A DNA stretch of 64,000 nucleotides from Flavobacterium limi (GTDB lineage Bacteria; Bacteroidota; Bacteroidia; Flavobacteriales; Flavobacteriaceae): the NCBI RefSeq assembly GCF_010645075.1, contig NZ_JAADZV010000001.1, positions 372,001-436,000 of the forward strand, read 5' to 3'. The notes under the pieces were generated by a model. It did not search any database. It saw only the letters and a program-made list of their open reading frames with translations, and was not told where the DNA came from. Every line of letters begins with the position of its first letter. Position 1 is the stretch's first letter. The position numbers and the translations under genes were made by a program. Positions 51,406 through 61,028 of this stretch are shown here, piece after piece.

Positions 51406-52965
51406 TTAACTACCCCAACCTGGATTTGGTGTCATCTTACTATTGTTAAGAATCTCTGCAGAAGGTATTGGATATAAGCTATGCTTATCAACAAAATTAC
51501 CGTTCTTCTTAAATCCTTGGTTTTTAAGGACTGTTGCTGCATCACCCCAACGAATTAAATCAAGGAATCTGAATCCTTCAAATGCTAATTCTAATCTTCT
51601 TTCAGTTTTAATTGCGTCCAGAGTAACAGTTTTGACAGGTAAATCTACCCTGTCACGAACTTTAGTAAAATACTTCTGTGCGTCTGTAGTGTTTCCTGCT
51701 AAAAGATTTGCTTCTGCTGCCATTAATAAAACATCAGCAAACCTGATCAGTCTAATGTTTGTTCCGTAGTTTAATTCAGCAACACCCGGGCTTGCAACTG
51801 TTTCAGACTTTAAAGAACCATATTTAAGTCTGAAATAACCTTCCATTCCCCAAACCGGTGGTGCTTCAGTCCAATCCAGATCCTTATCTACTATCCAGTC
51901 TCCGCCATATTTTGTTCTAAGATCGGCAACTGACAATATTGAAGCATTTTTTCTAATAACATCACCTTCTGCATCAAATGCCTGAGCCATTTTAGCGGTT
52001 GGATAGTTAAAGCCCCAACCAGGCAGAAGTCCTGAAGTTCCTGTTGTATAATAATCTCCTCTAGGTCCCATTAATTGCCAGTTTATATTGTTTTCCATGG
52101 AGCGGTTTCCTCCCCATTGAAAATTACCCCAATCATACCCAGTAATATTATAACCAACTTCAAACAAAGATTCTAAACCGTATTCAGATTCTTTTAAAAA
52201 TAATTTTGAATAATCAGGAGCAAGGTCATATTCAGTTGAAGTTATTACATCATCAAATGCATCAGCAGCTTCAGGATACATTTTTTGGTATAAATAAGCT
52301 TTACCTTTTATAGCCTGAGCAGTTCCTTTTGACATTCTAAAACGCATTGCAACAGGATACTCACTTTTTTTAGGCAGATTTGGAATAGCCTCATCTAAAT
52401 CTTTGTGAATTTGCGCATAGATTTGTTCCGGAGTCGATTTTTCAAGCGCAAATTCAGATGCGCCCGGAAGTGCCAGTCTTAATGGAACTCCTCCCCACAT
52501 AGAAACTAATTCAAAATAAAAAAATGCTCTTAAAGCTTTGGCTTCAGCTATCATTTGAATTTTTGCAGGCGAATCCCCTTGAGCAATATTAATGATAGCA
52601 TTAGCTCTCATGATACCAAAATACATGGTTTTAAAAGAATGTTCAATTGGTTTGTTTTCAGCTGTATATGAAAAATCGTCTAATTGCTGGTAAGAAGGCT
52701 GATCACCATCTGAACCACCACCTGCGTGTGTTTCGTCTGCAGGGAATGATTTTACAACATACATAGAATTCCAGTCGGTAGTATATGCCCATTGCAGCAC
52801 ATCATAGCATGCAAATACACCTTCCTGAAGTTCTTCTTCGGTTTTGAAATAATCATCAGCAGCCAAAACACCATAAACCGGCTTGTCTAAGAAATCGTCT
52901 GCACAGGAAACCAGCATAATAGCTAATCCTGCAAATAAGGATATTTTATATAATAATTTTTTCAT
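51406..52965 (-). CDS. susD: SusD/RagB family outer-membrane lipoprotein
   Basis: A 519-residue lipoprotein: lipobox IMLVSCADDFLDKP (Cys21), SusD-like N-terminal helices (EEELQEGVFACYDVLQ, TMYFGIMRANAIINIAQ), TPR-like repeats (LRAFFYFELVSMWGGVPL), and the C-terminal RagB domain (ERRLELAFEGFRFLDLIRWG). It binds glycans at the surface and closes over its SusC channel. Immediately downstream of susC (30-bp gap). Confidence 0.96.
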   Translation of the reverse strand: MKKLLYKISLFAGLAIMLVSCADDFLDKPVYGVLAADDYFKTEEELQEGVFACYDVLQWAYTTDWNSMYVVKSFPADETHAGGGSDGDQPSYQQLDDFSYTAENKPIEHSFKTMYFGIMRANAIINIAQGDSPAKIQMIAEAKALRAFFYFELVSMWGGVPLRLALPGASEFALEKSTPEQIYAQIHKDLDEAIPNLPKKSEYPVAMRFRMSKGTAQAIKGKAYLYQKMYPEAADAFDDVITSTEYDLAPDYSKLFLKESEYGLESLFEVGYNITGYDWGNFQWGGNRSMENNINWQLMGPRGDYYTTGTSGLLPGWGFNYPTAKMAQAFDAEGDVIRKNASILSVADLRTKYGGDWIVDKDLDWTEAPPVWGMEGYFRLKYGSLKSETVASPGVAELNYGTNIRLIRFADVLLMAAEANLLAGNTTDAQKYFTKVRDRVDLPVKTVTLDAIKTERRLELAFEGFRFLDLIRWGDAATVLKNQGFKKNGNFVDKHSLYPIPSAEILNNSKMTPNPGWGS

Positions 52966-52995
52966 CGTTATTAATTTTTTGTATTCGTCTTTGAA

Positions 52996-55900
52996 TTAAA
53001 ATGATACTGATAATCCTGTCATGATTCTGCTTGCATTTGGATACAAACCTCTGTCAATACCTTGTGAGTTATTTGAAAAACTTCCTACTTCCGGATCAAT
53101 TCCTTTGTATTTTGTAAATGTGAAGAAATCATCCAATGAAACATACAGTCTCAGGTTACTCACTTTTATCTGGCTTAATAATTCTGATTTAAAGTTATAT
53201 CCTAATTGAATTTGTTTAATTTTTACATAAGAAGCATCCTGAACCATTAAATCACTTGTGTAAATGATAGGATCACTATAAGATGCTTTTGGAAAGCTAT
53301 TAGTACTTCCTTCCCCTGTCCATCTGTCAGTATAAAAGAATGAAGGACGGTTAGAAGCCGGGTTATCAACTCTCGCTAATGCCAGGAAGTTTTCTCCTCC
53401 AAATGCACCTTGTGCAAAAATCTTAAGATCAAATCCTTTGTATTCAAAATCTATAGTAGATGAAATTATTACATCATGATGAGGATCTCCAATATAGGTT
53501 TTATCCTGATCTGTAATATCACCATCACCATTCGTATCAACAACTACAGGCGCACCCGGAGTTGGGTTCCATGTGGTAACATTTCCTAAAGCTGTTTTAT
53601 AAGCGTCAATTTGTGCCTGATTTTGGAATATACCATCTGTTTTATATCCTCTGAAATACCAAACCGGTTTTCCTAATTCGAAAGAAGTTACAGTTCCTAA
53701 TACAGGAAGATTCGCTCCGTCAACTCTTGTAAGTAATGGGTTTAAATACGTAACTTCATTTTTAATTGTAGTCAGGTTTAAGTTGATCCCGTAGTTAAAT
53801 TTACGTCCGGATTCTCTCCATCCGGCTTCAATTTCAAATCCTTTGTTTGTTACATCACCGGCATTGGCATATGGAGCTGCGTAACCAGTTGACAAAGGTG
53901 GGGATGAAGGAGTTAATAAATCTTTTGTGACTTTTTTATAATAGTCAAAACCAAATGTTAATTTGTTTTCGAAAGCTCTTACATCAAATCCTAAATCGGT
54001 TTGCTCGGTTGTTTCCCAGGTAATGTCTTCGTTAGGTAATGCTTTAAGTTCACCTACAGTATGATAATTGCCTAATGCATCCGGGTATTTTAAACCATCT
54101 TTGGTAATGAATGCCTGCCATTGGCCTGCAGCAATATTAGATGTAGAACCATTTTGACCCCATGATGCTCTTAATTTTAAATGATTTACAGTTTCAGTTC
54201 CCCAAAATGATTCATTAGAGATGATCCATCCCGCAGATACTGCAGGGAAATACCCGGCACGTTTATCCGGTGCAAAAAGGGAAGAGTTATCATTTCTCAA
54301 AGAAGCCTGAAATAAATATTTATTATCATATGAATAAGTAAGACGTCCAAAATAAGAATTCATAGATGATGGCGTTATGTTACCGGATATAGTTCCCGTT
54401 ACAGGAGTTTCTCCAACAGGCGCCCATTGATCACCTTCCTTAATCATACCAGATGCACGCGTATTCAAATAACGATATTCAGTGTCCTGAGCAGACATAC
54501 CTATCATAGCAGAGAATTCATGCTTACCGATTGTTTTGGTGTAAGTTGCGAAGTTTTCAAACAACCATGTTTTGAAAATTCCCTGATTGTAAGTTTTAGA
54601 ATTTGTAGTGTTTTCTTTAGTTGAGTTCCACCAGGCTTTTTGTGACCAGTCATCATAATTGTTGAATGCCTGCTCAATACCGTAACGTGTTGTAAAAACA
54701 AATCCTTCAAAAGGCTTGATATTGGCATATACATTACCAATAATTTTAGTTTCCTGGCTTAAACCATGGTCAATTGCAATTTGTCCAATTGGATTTGCTA
54801 TTTCTCCATCAATATATTCCGAGATACCATAGTACTCTCCGTTTTTATTCTTGATCAGTACTTTTCCTGACGCCAATGCATCCTGAACATGCTGTGGCAA
54901 CGCTGTTCCGTTTGGATAAAAAACAGGAGTTAAGGGATCCATTAACATTGCATGGTTCATGATACCATTAAAACTGTCATCCTCAGTAAAAGCTTTACGT
55001 TTGTTTACTGAAAGTGAGAAATTCTCTCCAAGTTCTAAATATCTGCTTACCTTGTGATTGGAGTTTAATCTAACGGTTGTACGCTTAAAATTGGTTTTAT
55101 CTCCTCCAAAAATACCATCCTGACTGAAAAAATTACCTGAAAGTAAAAAAGTTGAAACTTCATTTCCTCCTGCTAATTGAAGTGTGTGGTGGTGCATTGG
55201 TGCTGCATCTTCAGCTGCTTCATCAAGCCAGTCTGTTCCTTTTTTACCTTCCCAGTCTGCTACATTTGGTCTGTTGCCCGGAGGTTTTGTTTCGTCAATC
55301 CATTTAACGTACTGATCAGCACTCATCATTTCTAATTTTGTTCTCAAAGACTGAAAACCAAATTGATTGCTGTAAGTAACTTTCATAGATCCTGCTTTTC
55401 CTTTTTTAGTCGTAATCATTACTACTCCATTACCTCCATCAGCTCCATAAATAGCCGCTGACGCAGCATCTTTTAAGATTTCTATCTTTTCAATGTCATT
55501 AGAGTCAAGGAAATCGATATTCCCTGTTCGCATTCCGTCAACCACATAAATAGGGTCAGAGTTACCGTTGGATCCTGCTCCACGAATACGAACTTTAGCT
55601 CCCGCTCCGGGCGCTCCTGATTGTGCCATAACAGTTACACCGGCAGCTTGTCCTTGTAATACTTGTGTAGACAAACCAACAGACAACGTGGCGATTTGTT
55701 CTGCTTTTATTGAAGAAATTGCACCGGTTACAACACTTTTCTTTTGCGTTCCGTATCCTACTACTACAACTTCATTTAAGGTTTGTGATTCAGGTTTTAA
55801 TCTGATTTCAATTTTAGTTCTTCCATTTACAGCCTCCTGTACTGTGTTATATCCGACAAAGCTTATTGTTAATGTACCGTTAGATGGAGCACTGATTTGA

Positions 55901-56082
55901 AATTTTCCATCGAAGTCTGAAGCTGTTGCTTTGTTAGTGCCTTTAATTAATACTGTTGCCCCAGGGACGGGCATTCCACTTTCATCATTTACTGTTCCGT
56001 TTACCGTAACATCTTGTGCTATTGCAATAATTGAAAACAATAATGATGAAAAACAAAAAAGAAGTAATTTTGTTAATTTCAT
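52996..56082 (-). CDS. susC: SusC/RagA family TonB-linked outer-membrane transporter
   Basis: A 1028-residue receptor: signal peptide (1-22), carboxypeptidase-like domain (VNGTVNDESGMPVPGATVLI), the SusC TonB-box region (LNEVVVVGYGTQKKSVVTGA), plug (DPIYVVDGMRTGNIDFL, IEILKDAASAAIYGADGGNG), and the barrel ending in GLSVSF. Imports oligosaccharides in a TonB-dependent way with SusD. First gene of the PUL, transcribed away from the regulator. Confidence 0.97.
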   Translation of the reverse strand: MKLTKLLLFCFSSLLFSIIAIAQDVTVNGTVNDESGMPVPGATVLIKGTNKATASDFDGKFQISAPSNGTLTISFVGYNTVQEAVNGRTKIEIRLKPESQTLNEVVVVGYGTQKKSVVTGAISSIKAEQIATLSVGLSTQVLQGQAAGVTVMAQSGAPGAGAKVRIRGAGSNGNSDPIYVVDGMRTGNIDFLDSNDIEKIEILKDAASAAIYGADGGNGVVMITTKKGKAGSMKVTYSNQFGFQSLRTKLEMMSADQYVKWIDETKPPGNRPNVADWEGKKGTDWLDEAAEDAAPMHHHTLQLAGGNEVSTFLLSGNFFSQDGIFGGDKTNFKRTTVRLNSNHKVSRYLELGENFSLSVNKRKAFTEDDSFNGIMNHAMLMDPLTPVFYPNGTALPQHVQDALASGKVLIKNKNGEYYGISEYIDGEIANPIGQIAIDHGLSQETKIIGNVYANIKPFEGFVFTTRYGIEQAFNNYDDWSQKAWWNSTKENTTNSKTYNQGIFKTWLFENFATYTKTIGKHEFSAMIGMSAQDTEYRYLNTRASGMIKEGDQWAPVGETPVTGTISGNITPSSMNSYFGRLTYSYDNKYLFQASLRNDNSSLFAPDKRAGYFPAVSAGWIISNESFWGTETVNHLKLRASWGQNGSTSNIAAGQWQAFITKDGLKYPDALGNYHTVGELKALPNEDITWETTEQTDLGFDVRAFENKLTFGFDYYKKVTKDLLTPSSPPLSTGYAAPYANAGDVTNKGFEIEAGWRESGRKFNYGINLNLTTIKNEVTYLNPLLTRVDGANLPVLGTVTSFELGKPVWYFRGYKTDGIFQNQAQIDAYKTALGNVTTWNPTPGAPVVVDTNGDGDITDQDKTYIGDPHHDVIISSTIDFEYKGFDLKIFAQGAFGGENFLALARVDNPASNRPSFFYTDRWTGEGSTNSFPKASYSDPIIYTSDLMVQDASYVKIKQIQLGYNFKSELLSQIKVSNLRLYVSLDDFFTFTKYKGIDPEVGSFSNNSQGIDRGLYPNASRIMTGLSVSF

Positions 56083-56413
56083 TTTTCTAAAAATTTTGGT
56101 TAATTAATTAGTAATTTGATGCAATGATAAAAGTTAAATGTTAAATAACCGTAATTTCTGATCATTACAAAAACACATCAAACTTCCAATTAATACTTTA
56201 CAAAAACACATCATAATTTTTTTAAATTTTTGATTTTCAAATAATTAAAAAAATAATTGTATTGTTATAATAATGTTAATTATTCTAAAAAAACACTACA
56301 TTTATTATAATGCAATTAATTCTTTCACTTATAGTTTTCATTTTGATTGCCAGTTTTAAATAAATGTAAAAATCACAATTAAATATATTATTGTAAAAAA
56401 CGTTGCGATAGAT
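56083..56413. promoter_or_regulatory. Divergent PUL control region, susC / regulator
   Basis: A 331-bp AT-rich region between divergent genes. On the susC side, TAACTTTT (reverse strand, 56129-56136) is a 7-of-8 match to the -7 box, with no good -33 element. The two direct repeats described separately lie just upstream of where a -33 element would be. A weak promoter with adjacent repeated sites is what an activator-dependent promoter looks like. Confidence 0.6.
56165..56213 (-). promoter_or_regulatory. Perfect 16-bp direct repeat, candidate operator for the PUL regulator
   Basis: TTACAAAAACACATCA occurs at 56165-56180 and again at 56198-56213, identical over 16 bp and 33 bp apart start to start, about three helical turns. 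On the reverse strand the pair sits about 30 bp upstream of the susC -7 box and 83-131 bp before the susC ATG. No third copy was seen in the PUL spacers. Confidence 0.7.
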
Positions 56414-59290
56414 ATGAAATTCACAAACGGCATTTTCTGTATACTTCTATTTCTATTTACCATGGGTATTTTTTGTCAGGTAAAAAGTATAGGAACACCG
56501 AATGTTAAGAATTACAAACGGACAGAATACAAGGGAGGTACTCAAAACTGGAGTATAGATCAGGATAAAAAAGGCAATATTTATTTTGCAAATAACAGTG
56601 GGTTAATTCAATTTGACGGTTCTACATGGCGTAAATATTCTTTGCCAAATAATACTGCGATAAGAAGTTTGAAAATTGATGAATCCGGAAGAATTTTTGT
56701 AGGCGGAAATAATGAATTCGGATATTTTAAAGCGGGTGAAAAAGGAGAGTTAAAATATTATTCCCTTTCAAAGTTAATTAGCATCAAAGATGGAAAGGAT
56801 ATAAATTTAATCTGGAGGATTCATATTTTTAAACAAGAAGTAATTTTTCAATCTTTTACAAAAGCACTATTTTATAAAAATAACAAAATTAGGGTACTGA
56901 ATGCGCCAAAAAAGTTCCAGTTTTCTTTTGTAGTAAGGAATCGTCTTTACTTTCAGGATAAGGAATTGGGAATTTTAGAATATAAAGTTCAAAAATTATA
57001 TCCTTTAAAAGCAACGAAGGTCCTAAATGATAAAGAAATTTGGGCCATGTTTCCATTAGCAAACGATAAGATTCTTTTGGCAACTCTTGAAAAAGGACTT
57101 TTTATATATGATTTTAATAGTGTAAAGGAATGGAATACACACGCAAATGACTTTATAAAAAAGAATACTTCTCTCGGGGGGGCGATCATAAAAAATAAGT
57201 TTATTGTTCTAAATTCGGTTTTAAATGGTATAATAATTTGTGATTTGGACGGCAAAATAATTCAGCATTTAAATCGCCAAAAGGGACTTCAAAATAATAC
57301 AATACTAACTTCCTTTGTTGATAACAAAAATAATCTTTGGCTGGGCCTGGATAATGGAATAACATTTATAAATGAAAATTCCCCTTTTACGTATTTTGAT
57401 TATAGTTATAATATAGGTACAGTTTACGCATCTGTTTTGCATCAGAATAATTTGTATGTGGCAACAAACCAGGGATTGTTTTATCATTCATGGAATACTT
57501 CTTTTGCGGATGAACCTTTTAACAGAGTCGAGGGTACAATTGCCCAGGCATGGAATATTCAGGTTATAAATAATGTACTGTTATGTTCAAGTAATAGCGG
57601 AGCTTTAGTTATAGAGAATAATAAAGTTTCAAAAATACTGGACACTAAAGGATATTTTGGATTCAAACCAATAACCAAACATCCTGAGTATGCAATCGGA
57701 GAAAATTATAATGGTTTCTCAATTTTTAAAATTACATCGAATAAAGCGGAGTTTGTAAATCAGGTTCAGGGTTTTGATGAAACAACCAGTACTTTCGAAG
57801 TCGAATTAGACAATGATTATGTTTGGCTAAAGAAAAATCCATATTTATATCAGATGGAACTTTCTGATGACCTGAAAAAATTTGAGTCCATAAAAAAACA
57901 TACTCAAATATCGGCAGTAAATAAGGGAATTGAAAGTCTGCAATTAATCAATAATAAAATTTACTTTCAGACAAAAAATCATTTTTACAGATTTTCTACA
58001 GATCAGAATGATTTTTTTGAAGACAGAAAGATGAGCAGTCTTTTTAAAAATATCCCGGTGATTAATACTGTAATTCAGGATTCTAAAGGAAATTTGTGGT
58101 ATTCATTTCATCAGTCTATAGGGGTTTTAGAAAAAAAAGATAATGAAAAATTCGTTAGAAAAGAGACAGCATTCTCTAATTTAACGGGTAATCTGGTTAA
58201 TAACTATATATCGATAAACAGAATAGACTCCAAAAATATTTTTATTGGATTAACCGATGGATTAACTCACTATGATGCTACAATTCCGAATACATTTATA
58301 ACAAAACCGACTGCTTTTATAGCGAGTTTTTCTTTTCCTTCGGATACTATTATAACTGGTAATCTGAAAACAATTGACAAACTGTTTAATTTATCTTACA
58401 GTGACAATCATGTTAAGTTTACATTTTCATCCCCTGTATTTGAAAATCAGGAAAATGTTACTTATTCCTATAAATTAGAACCTTTCGAAGATACCTGGCG
58501 CAGTTGGTCTCCCATTTCAATTAAGGAATATACCAATTTAAGGGAAGGTAATTATACAATGAAATTAAGAACCAGAAACAGCTTTGGTGTACTTTCAGAA
58601 ATTGATCAGGTTAAATTTACCATTTCGCCTCCGTGGTACAGACATTTTTTAGCTTATCTGATCTATCTGCTGCTAATTGCTGTAGGGATATATGTAATTT
58701 CGAACAGGATTAAACTAAAAATCAGAAAAAATAAATATTACGAAACTATCGAGCAAAGACGCTTATATCTTGAAAAAGAATCTAAAATAAGACAAGAGCA
58801 GCATGAGCTAGAAAAAGAAATTGAAAAATTAAAAAACGATAAGCTTCAGATTAAGATCCTGGCGAAAGACAAAGAGCTTGTGAACAATTCTTTGCAGGTG
58901 GTAAAAAAGAACAAAACTTTGAATACCATAATAAGCAAACTGAAAGACATTGATACTAATATATTGGACGATTCAACAAAATCGGAATTTAATAAGCTCC
59001 ATAAAAGCATTATAAAAGAGGTAAATACAGATAAAAGCTGGAAAGATTTAGAAAAACATATTAAAAATGTACATTTTGATTTTCTAAAAAGATTAAAAGA
59101 AAAGTACCCAACAATTTCGCCAAGGGAATTGGATTTATCGACCTATTTACTGATGAACATGTCAACTAAAGAAATTGCAGAAATTATGAATATATCCAAT
59201 GGAGGAGTTGAACTGGCAAGATACCGATTAAGGAAAAAACTAGGCTTAAATAAAAAAGAAAATCTAATCGGGTTTTTAATGGGTATATAA
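56414..59290 (+). CDS. Membrane-spanning sensor-regulator: propeller, triple-tyrosine motif, LuxR-type HTH
   Basis: A 958-residue protein: signal sequence (1-22), two-component-regulator propeller repeats (about 40-640; DQDKKGNIYFANNSGLIQFD, DSKGNLWYSF), a Y_Y_Y domain (about 681-740; YSYKLEPFEDTWRSW), one membrane helix (about 742-763), a cytoplasmic coiled coil (about 775-835) and a LuxR/GerE-type HTH (about 900-946; MSTKEIAEIMNISNGGVELA). It has no histidine-kinase or AraC domain, so it is not a classical hybrid two-component system. By position it should control the adjacent PUL in response to an oligosaccharide in the periplasm. Confidence 0.9.
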   Translation: MKFTNGIFCILLFLFTMGIFCQVKSIGTPNVKNYKRTEYKGGTQNWSIDQDKKGNIYFANNSGLIQFDGSTWRKYSLPNNTAIRSLKIDESGRIFVGGNNEFGYFKAGEKGELKYYSLSKLISIKDGKDINLIWRIHIFKQEVIFQSFTKALFYKNNKIRVLNAPKKFQFSFVVRNRLYFQDKELGILEYKVQKLYPLKATKVLNDKEIWAMFPLANDKILLATLEKGLFIYDFNSVKEWNTHANDFIKKNTSLGGAIIKNKFIVLNSVLNGIIICDLDGKIIQHLNRQKGLQNNTILTSFVDNKNNLWLGLDNGITFINENSPFTYFDYSYNIGTVYASVLHQNNLYVATNQGLFYHSWNTSFADEPFNRVEGTIAQAWNIQVINNVLLCSSNSGALVIENNKVSKILDTKGYFGFKPITKHPEYAIGENYNGFSIFKITSNKAEFVNQVQGFDETTSTFEVELDNDYVWLKKNPYLYQMELSDDLKKFESIKKHTQISAVNKGIESLQLINNKIYFQTKNHFYRFSTDQNDFFEDRKMSSLFKNIPVINTVIQDSKGNLWYSFHQSIGVLEKKDNEKFVRKETAFSNLTGNLVNNYISINRIDSKNIFIGLTDGLTHYDATIPNTFITKPTAFIASFSFPSDTIITGNLKTIDKLFNLSYSDNHVKFTFSSPVFENQENVTYSYKLEPFEDTWRSWSPISIKEYTNLREGNYTMKLRTRNSFGVLSEIDQVKFTISPPWYRHFLAYLIYLLLIAVGIYVISNRIKLKIRKNKYYETIEQRRLYLEKESKIRQEQHELEKEIEKLKNDKLQIKILAKDKELVNNSLQVVKKNKTLNTIISKLKDIDTNILDDSTKSEFNKLHKSIIKEVNTDKSWKDLEKHIKNVHFDFLKRLKEKYPTISPRELDLSTYLLMNMSTKEIAEIMNISNGGVELARYRLRKKLGLNKKENLIGFLMGI

Positions 59291-59298
59291 AAAGGAAT

Positions 59299-59330
59299 GC
59301 CTCATGACGAAAAGTGATGAGGCCTTTTTT
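59299..59330 (+). terminator. Terminator after the PUL regulator
   Basis: Stem GCCTCAT/ATGAGGC with a possible extension and T6 run, 8 bp after the stop codon. Confidence 0.8.
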
Positions 59331-59378
59331 ATTCTGTTACTTCGTGGTATTTTGTAAGCAAGTCAGGCAAATTTGTTA

Positions 59379-59993
59379 TTAAAATAACCCATTCAATTCA
59401 GCATCAATTCTGTTAATGATGTTTCCTAAATCTTCAGGATTATCAACAAAATTAATATTGTCTACATCAATAATCAGTAATTTTCCTTTAGAATAAGTCT
59501 GAATCCACGCTTCGTATCTTTCGTTCAGACGGCTCAGATAATCAATAGAAATTGAGTTTTCGTATTCGCGACCACGCTTGTGGATTTGCCCAACTAAATT
59601 CGGAATAGAGCTTCTTAAATAAATTAGTAAATCAGGTGGCTTTACCAATGATTCCATTAATTCAAATAAGGAAGTATAATTTTCAAAATCACGGGTAGTC
59701 ATTAAACCCATCGAATATAAATTAGGAGCAAAAATATGGGCATCTTCATAAATTGTTCTGTCCTGAATAATCTTTTTTCCGCTTTGACGAATTTGCTGCA
59801 CCTGACGAAAACGACTGTTTAAGAAATAAATCTGCAAATTAAAAGACCAGCGTTCCATCTGATGGTAAAAATCATCCAGATACGGATTATCAACAACATC
59901 TTCATAATGGGGTTCCCATTTAAAATGTTTGGCCAGTAATTTAGTCAAAGTTGTTTTTCCTGCGCCTATATTTCCTGCTATTGCTATGTGCAT
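59379..59993 (-). CDS. Deoxynucleoside kinase
   Basis: A 204-residue dNK-family kinase: P-loop GNIGAGKTT (7-15), the substrate-binding EPHYEDVVDNPYLDDFYHQMERW, here seen as DNPYLDDFY, QDRTIYEDAHIFA (the DRS-like catalytic Asp-Arg), and the LID arginines HKRGREYE. Phosphorylates purine or pyrimidine deoxynucleosides for salvage. The start overlaps the upstream gene's stop by one base (TAATG). Confidence 0.92.
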   Translation of the reverse strand: MHIAIAGNIGAGKTTLTKLLAKHFKWEPHYEDVVDNPYLDDFYHQMERWSFNLQIYFLNSRFRQVQQIRQSGKKIIQDRTIYEDAHIFAPNLYSMGLMTTRDFENYTSLFELMESLVKPPDLLIYLRSSIPNLVGQIHKRGREYENSISIDYLSRLNERYEAWIQTYSKGKLLIIDVDNINFVDNPEDLGNIINRIDAELNGLF

Positions 59994-60808
59994 TACGGTA
60001 TTACGATTTTATAATTGGTAATTTCTTTAGGTGTAAAAATAGATAAAATTTGGTCTTTGCAATAGAATTTATTTAATGATTTTTCCGGGAGCTCAATTTC
60101 ATAAACACTTTCAGATCCATCATTATGAATGTCTTTAAAAAATAATAAATTGGCCTTGCTGTAAATATATTGTTTTGGACTTAAAATTTCTATTTTATCC
60201 AAATCAGGAACTTTTCCCAACTCCGTTGTTTTTCCGAATATATCACAAGAGAACCAATTATTTTTTTCATCGATCCAATAAAAAGTATTAAAATCGGTTT
60301 GGTAAAATTTAATATTATCTGTTAATGGTGTCGAAACCGTTTTGTATTCGTTCTTTAAATAATCAAAAAGACTGATTTGCTGGTTCAGGGAATTGTAAAC
60401 CCATAATTGATTTTGAGTAGACATGCCAATAGCAGTTACCACAATAGGAACATTATTTTGAGAAAAATTAATCTCAGTAATTTTATTTAATTGATTGTCC
60501 AGTAATATAACGCTATTGAAATCTTCGTAAAACAAAACTATTTTAAGAGGATTCAGAATATCGGTTTTAGTAATTTTTCCTAATGAGACATTTTTATATT
60601 CAAAAAATTCATTTCCTTTTGTTTTTCTGAATACATTGTTTTTTATATGGTAAGAATATCCAAAAGAATCATAACCTAAAAAATCATCAGCATCAATAGT
60701 TGTATGTGAAACAAAAGTTAGAGTTTTTTTTTGATTTTGAGCAAAAACAACTGTAAAAGAACAGACAATAAAAAGTAAAAATAAAATTTTGCGTGGTGTT
60801 TGACTCAT
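59993..60808 (-). CDS. Secreted protein of unknown function, beta-propeller-like
   Basis: A 271-residue protein with a signal peptide (about 1-23, VVFAQ). The rest alternates short strands with repeated hydrophobic-aromatic units (VILLDNQLNKITEINF, QNQLWVYNSLNQQISLFD, FNTFYWIDEKNNWFSCD), as in propeller folds. No family recognised. Coupled by a TAATG overlap to the kinase gene, an arrangement I associate with Flavobacteriia, though no functional link is apparent. Confidence 0.7.
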   Translation of the reverse strand: MSQTPRKILFLLFIVCSFTVVFAQNQKKTLTFVSHTTIDADDFLGYDSFGYSYHIKNNVFRKTKGNEFFEYKNVSLGKITKTDILNPLKIVLFYEDFNSVILLDNQLNKITEINFSQNNVPIVVTAIGMSTQNQLWVYNSLNQQISLFDYLKNEYKTVSTPLTDNIKFYQTDFNTFYWIDEKNNWFSCDIFGKTTELGKVPDLDKIEILSPKQYIYSKANLLFFKDIHNDGSESVYEIELPEKSLNKFYCKDQILSIFTPKEITNYKIVIP

Positions 60809-61028
60809 TTGAATTGGATTTTCTAAAGAGCCAAATTACAAAAAACTAAAGTTAAAATAGATTTTTAGCTGATTTTGACTTTAAACTTTCTATGGTTGTA
60901 ATAGTCTAATTAATAAGCTGTTTTGTCTATGTCTTAGATGTATTGATATATTTAACTTTAAGTATTTCTAAATTAATAATACATTTGAGTATAAGTTTTA
61001 TCGGATTACTCATTTTTAAAAGAAACTA

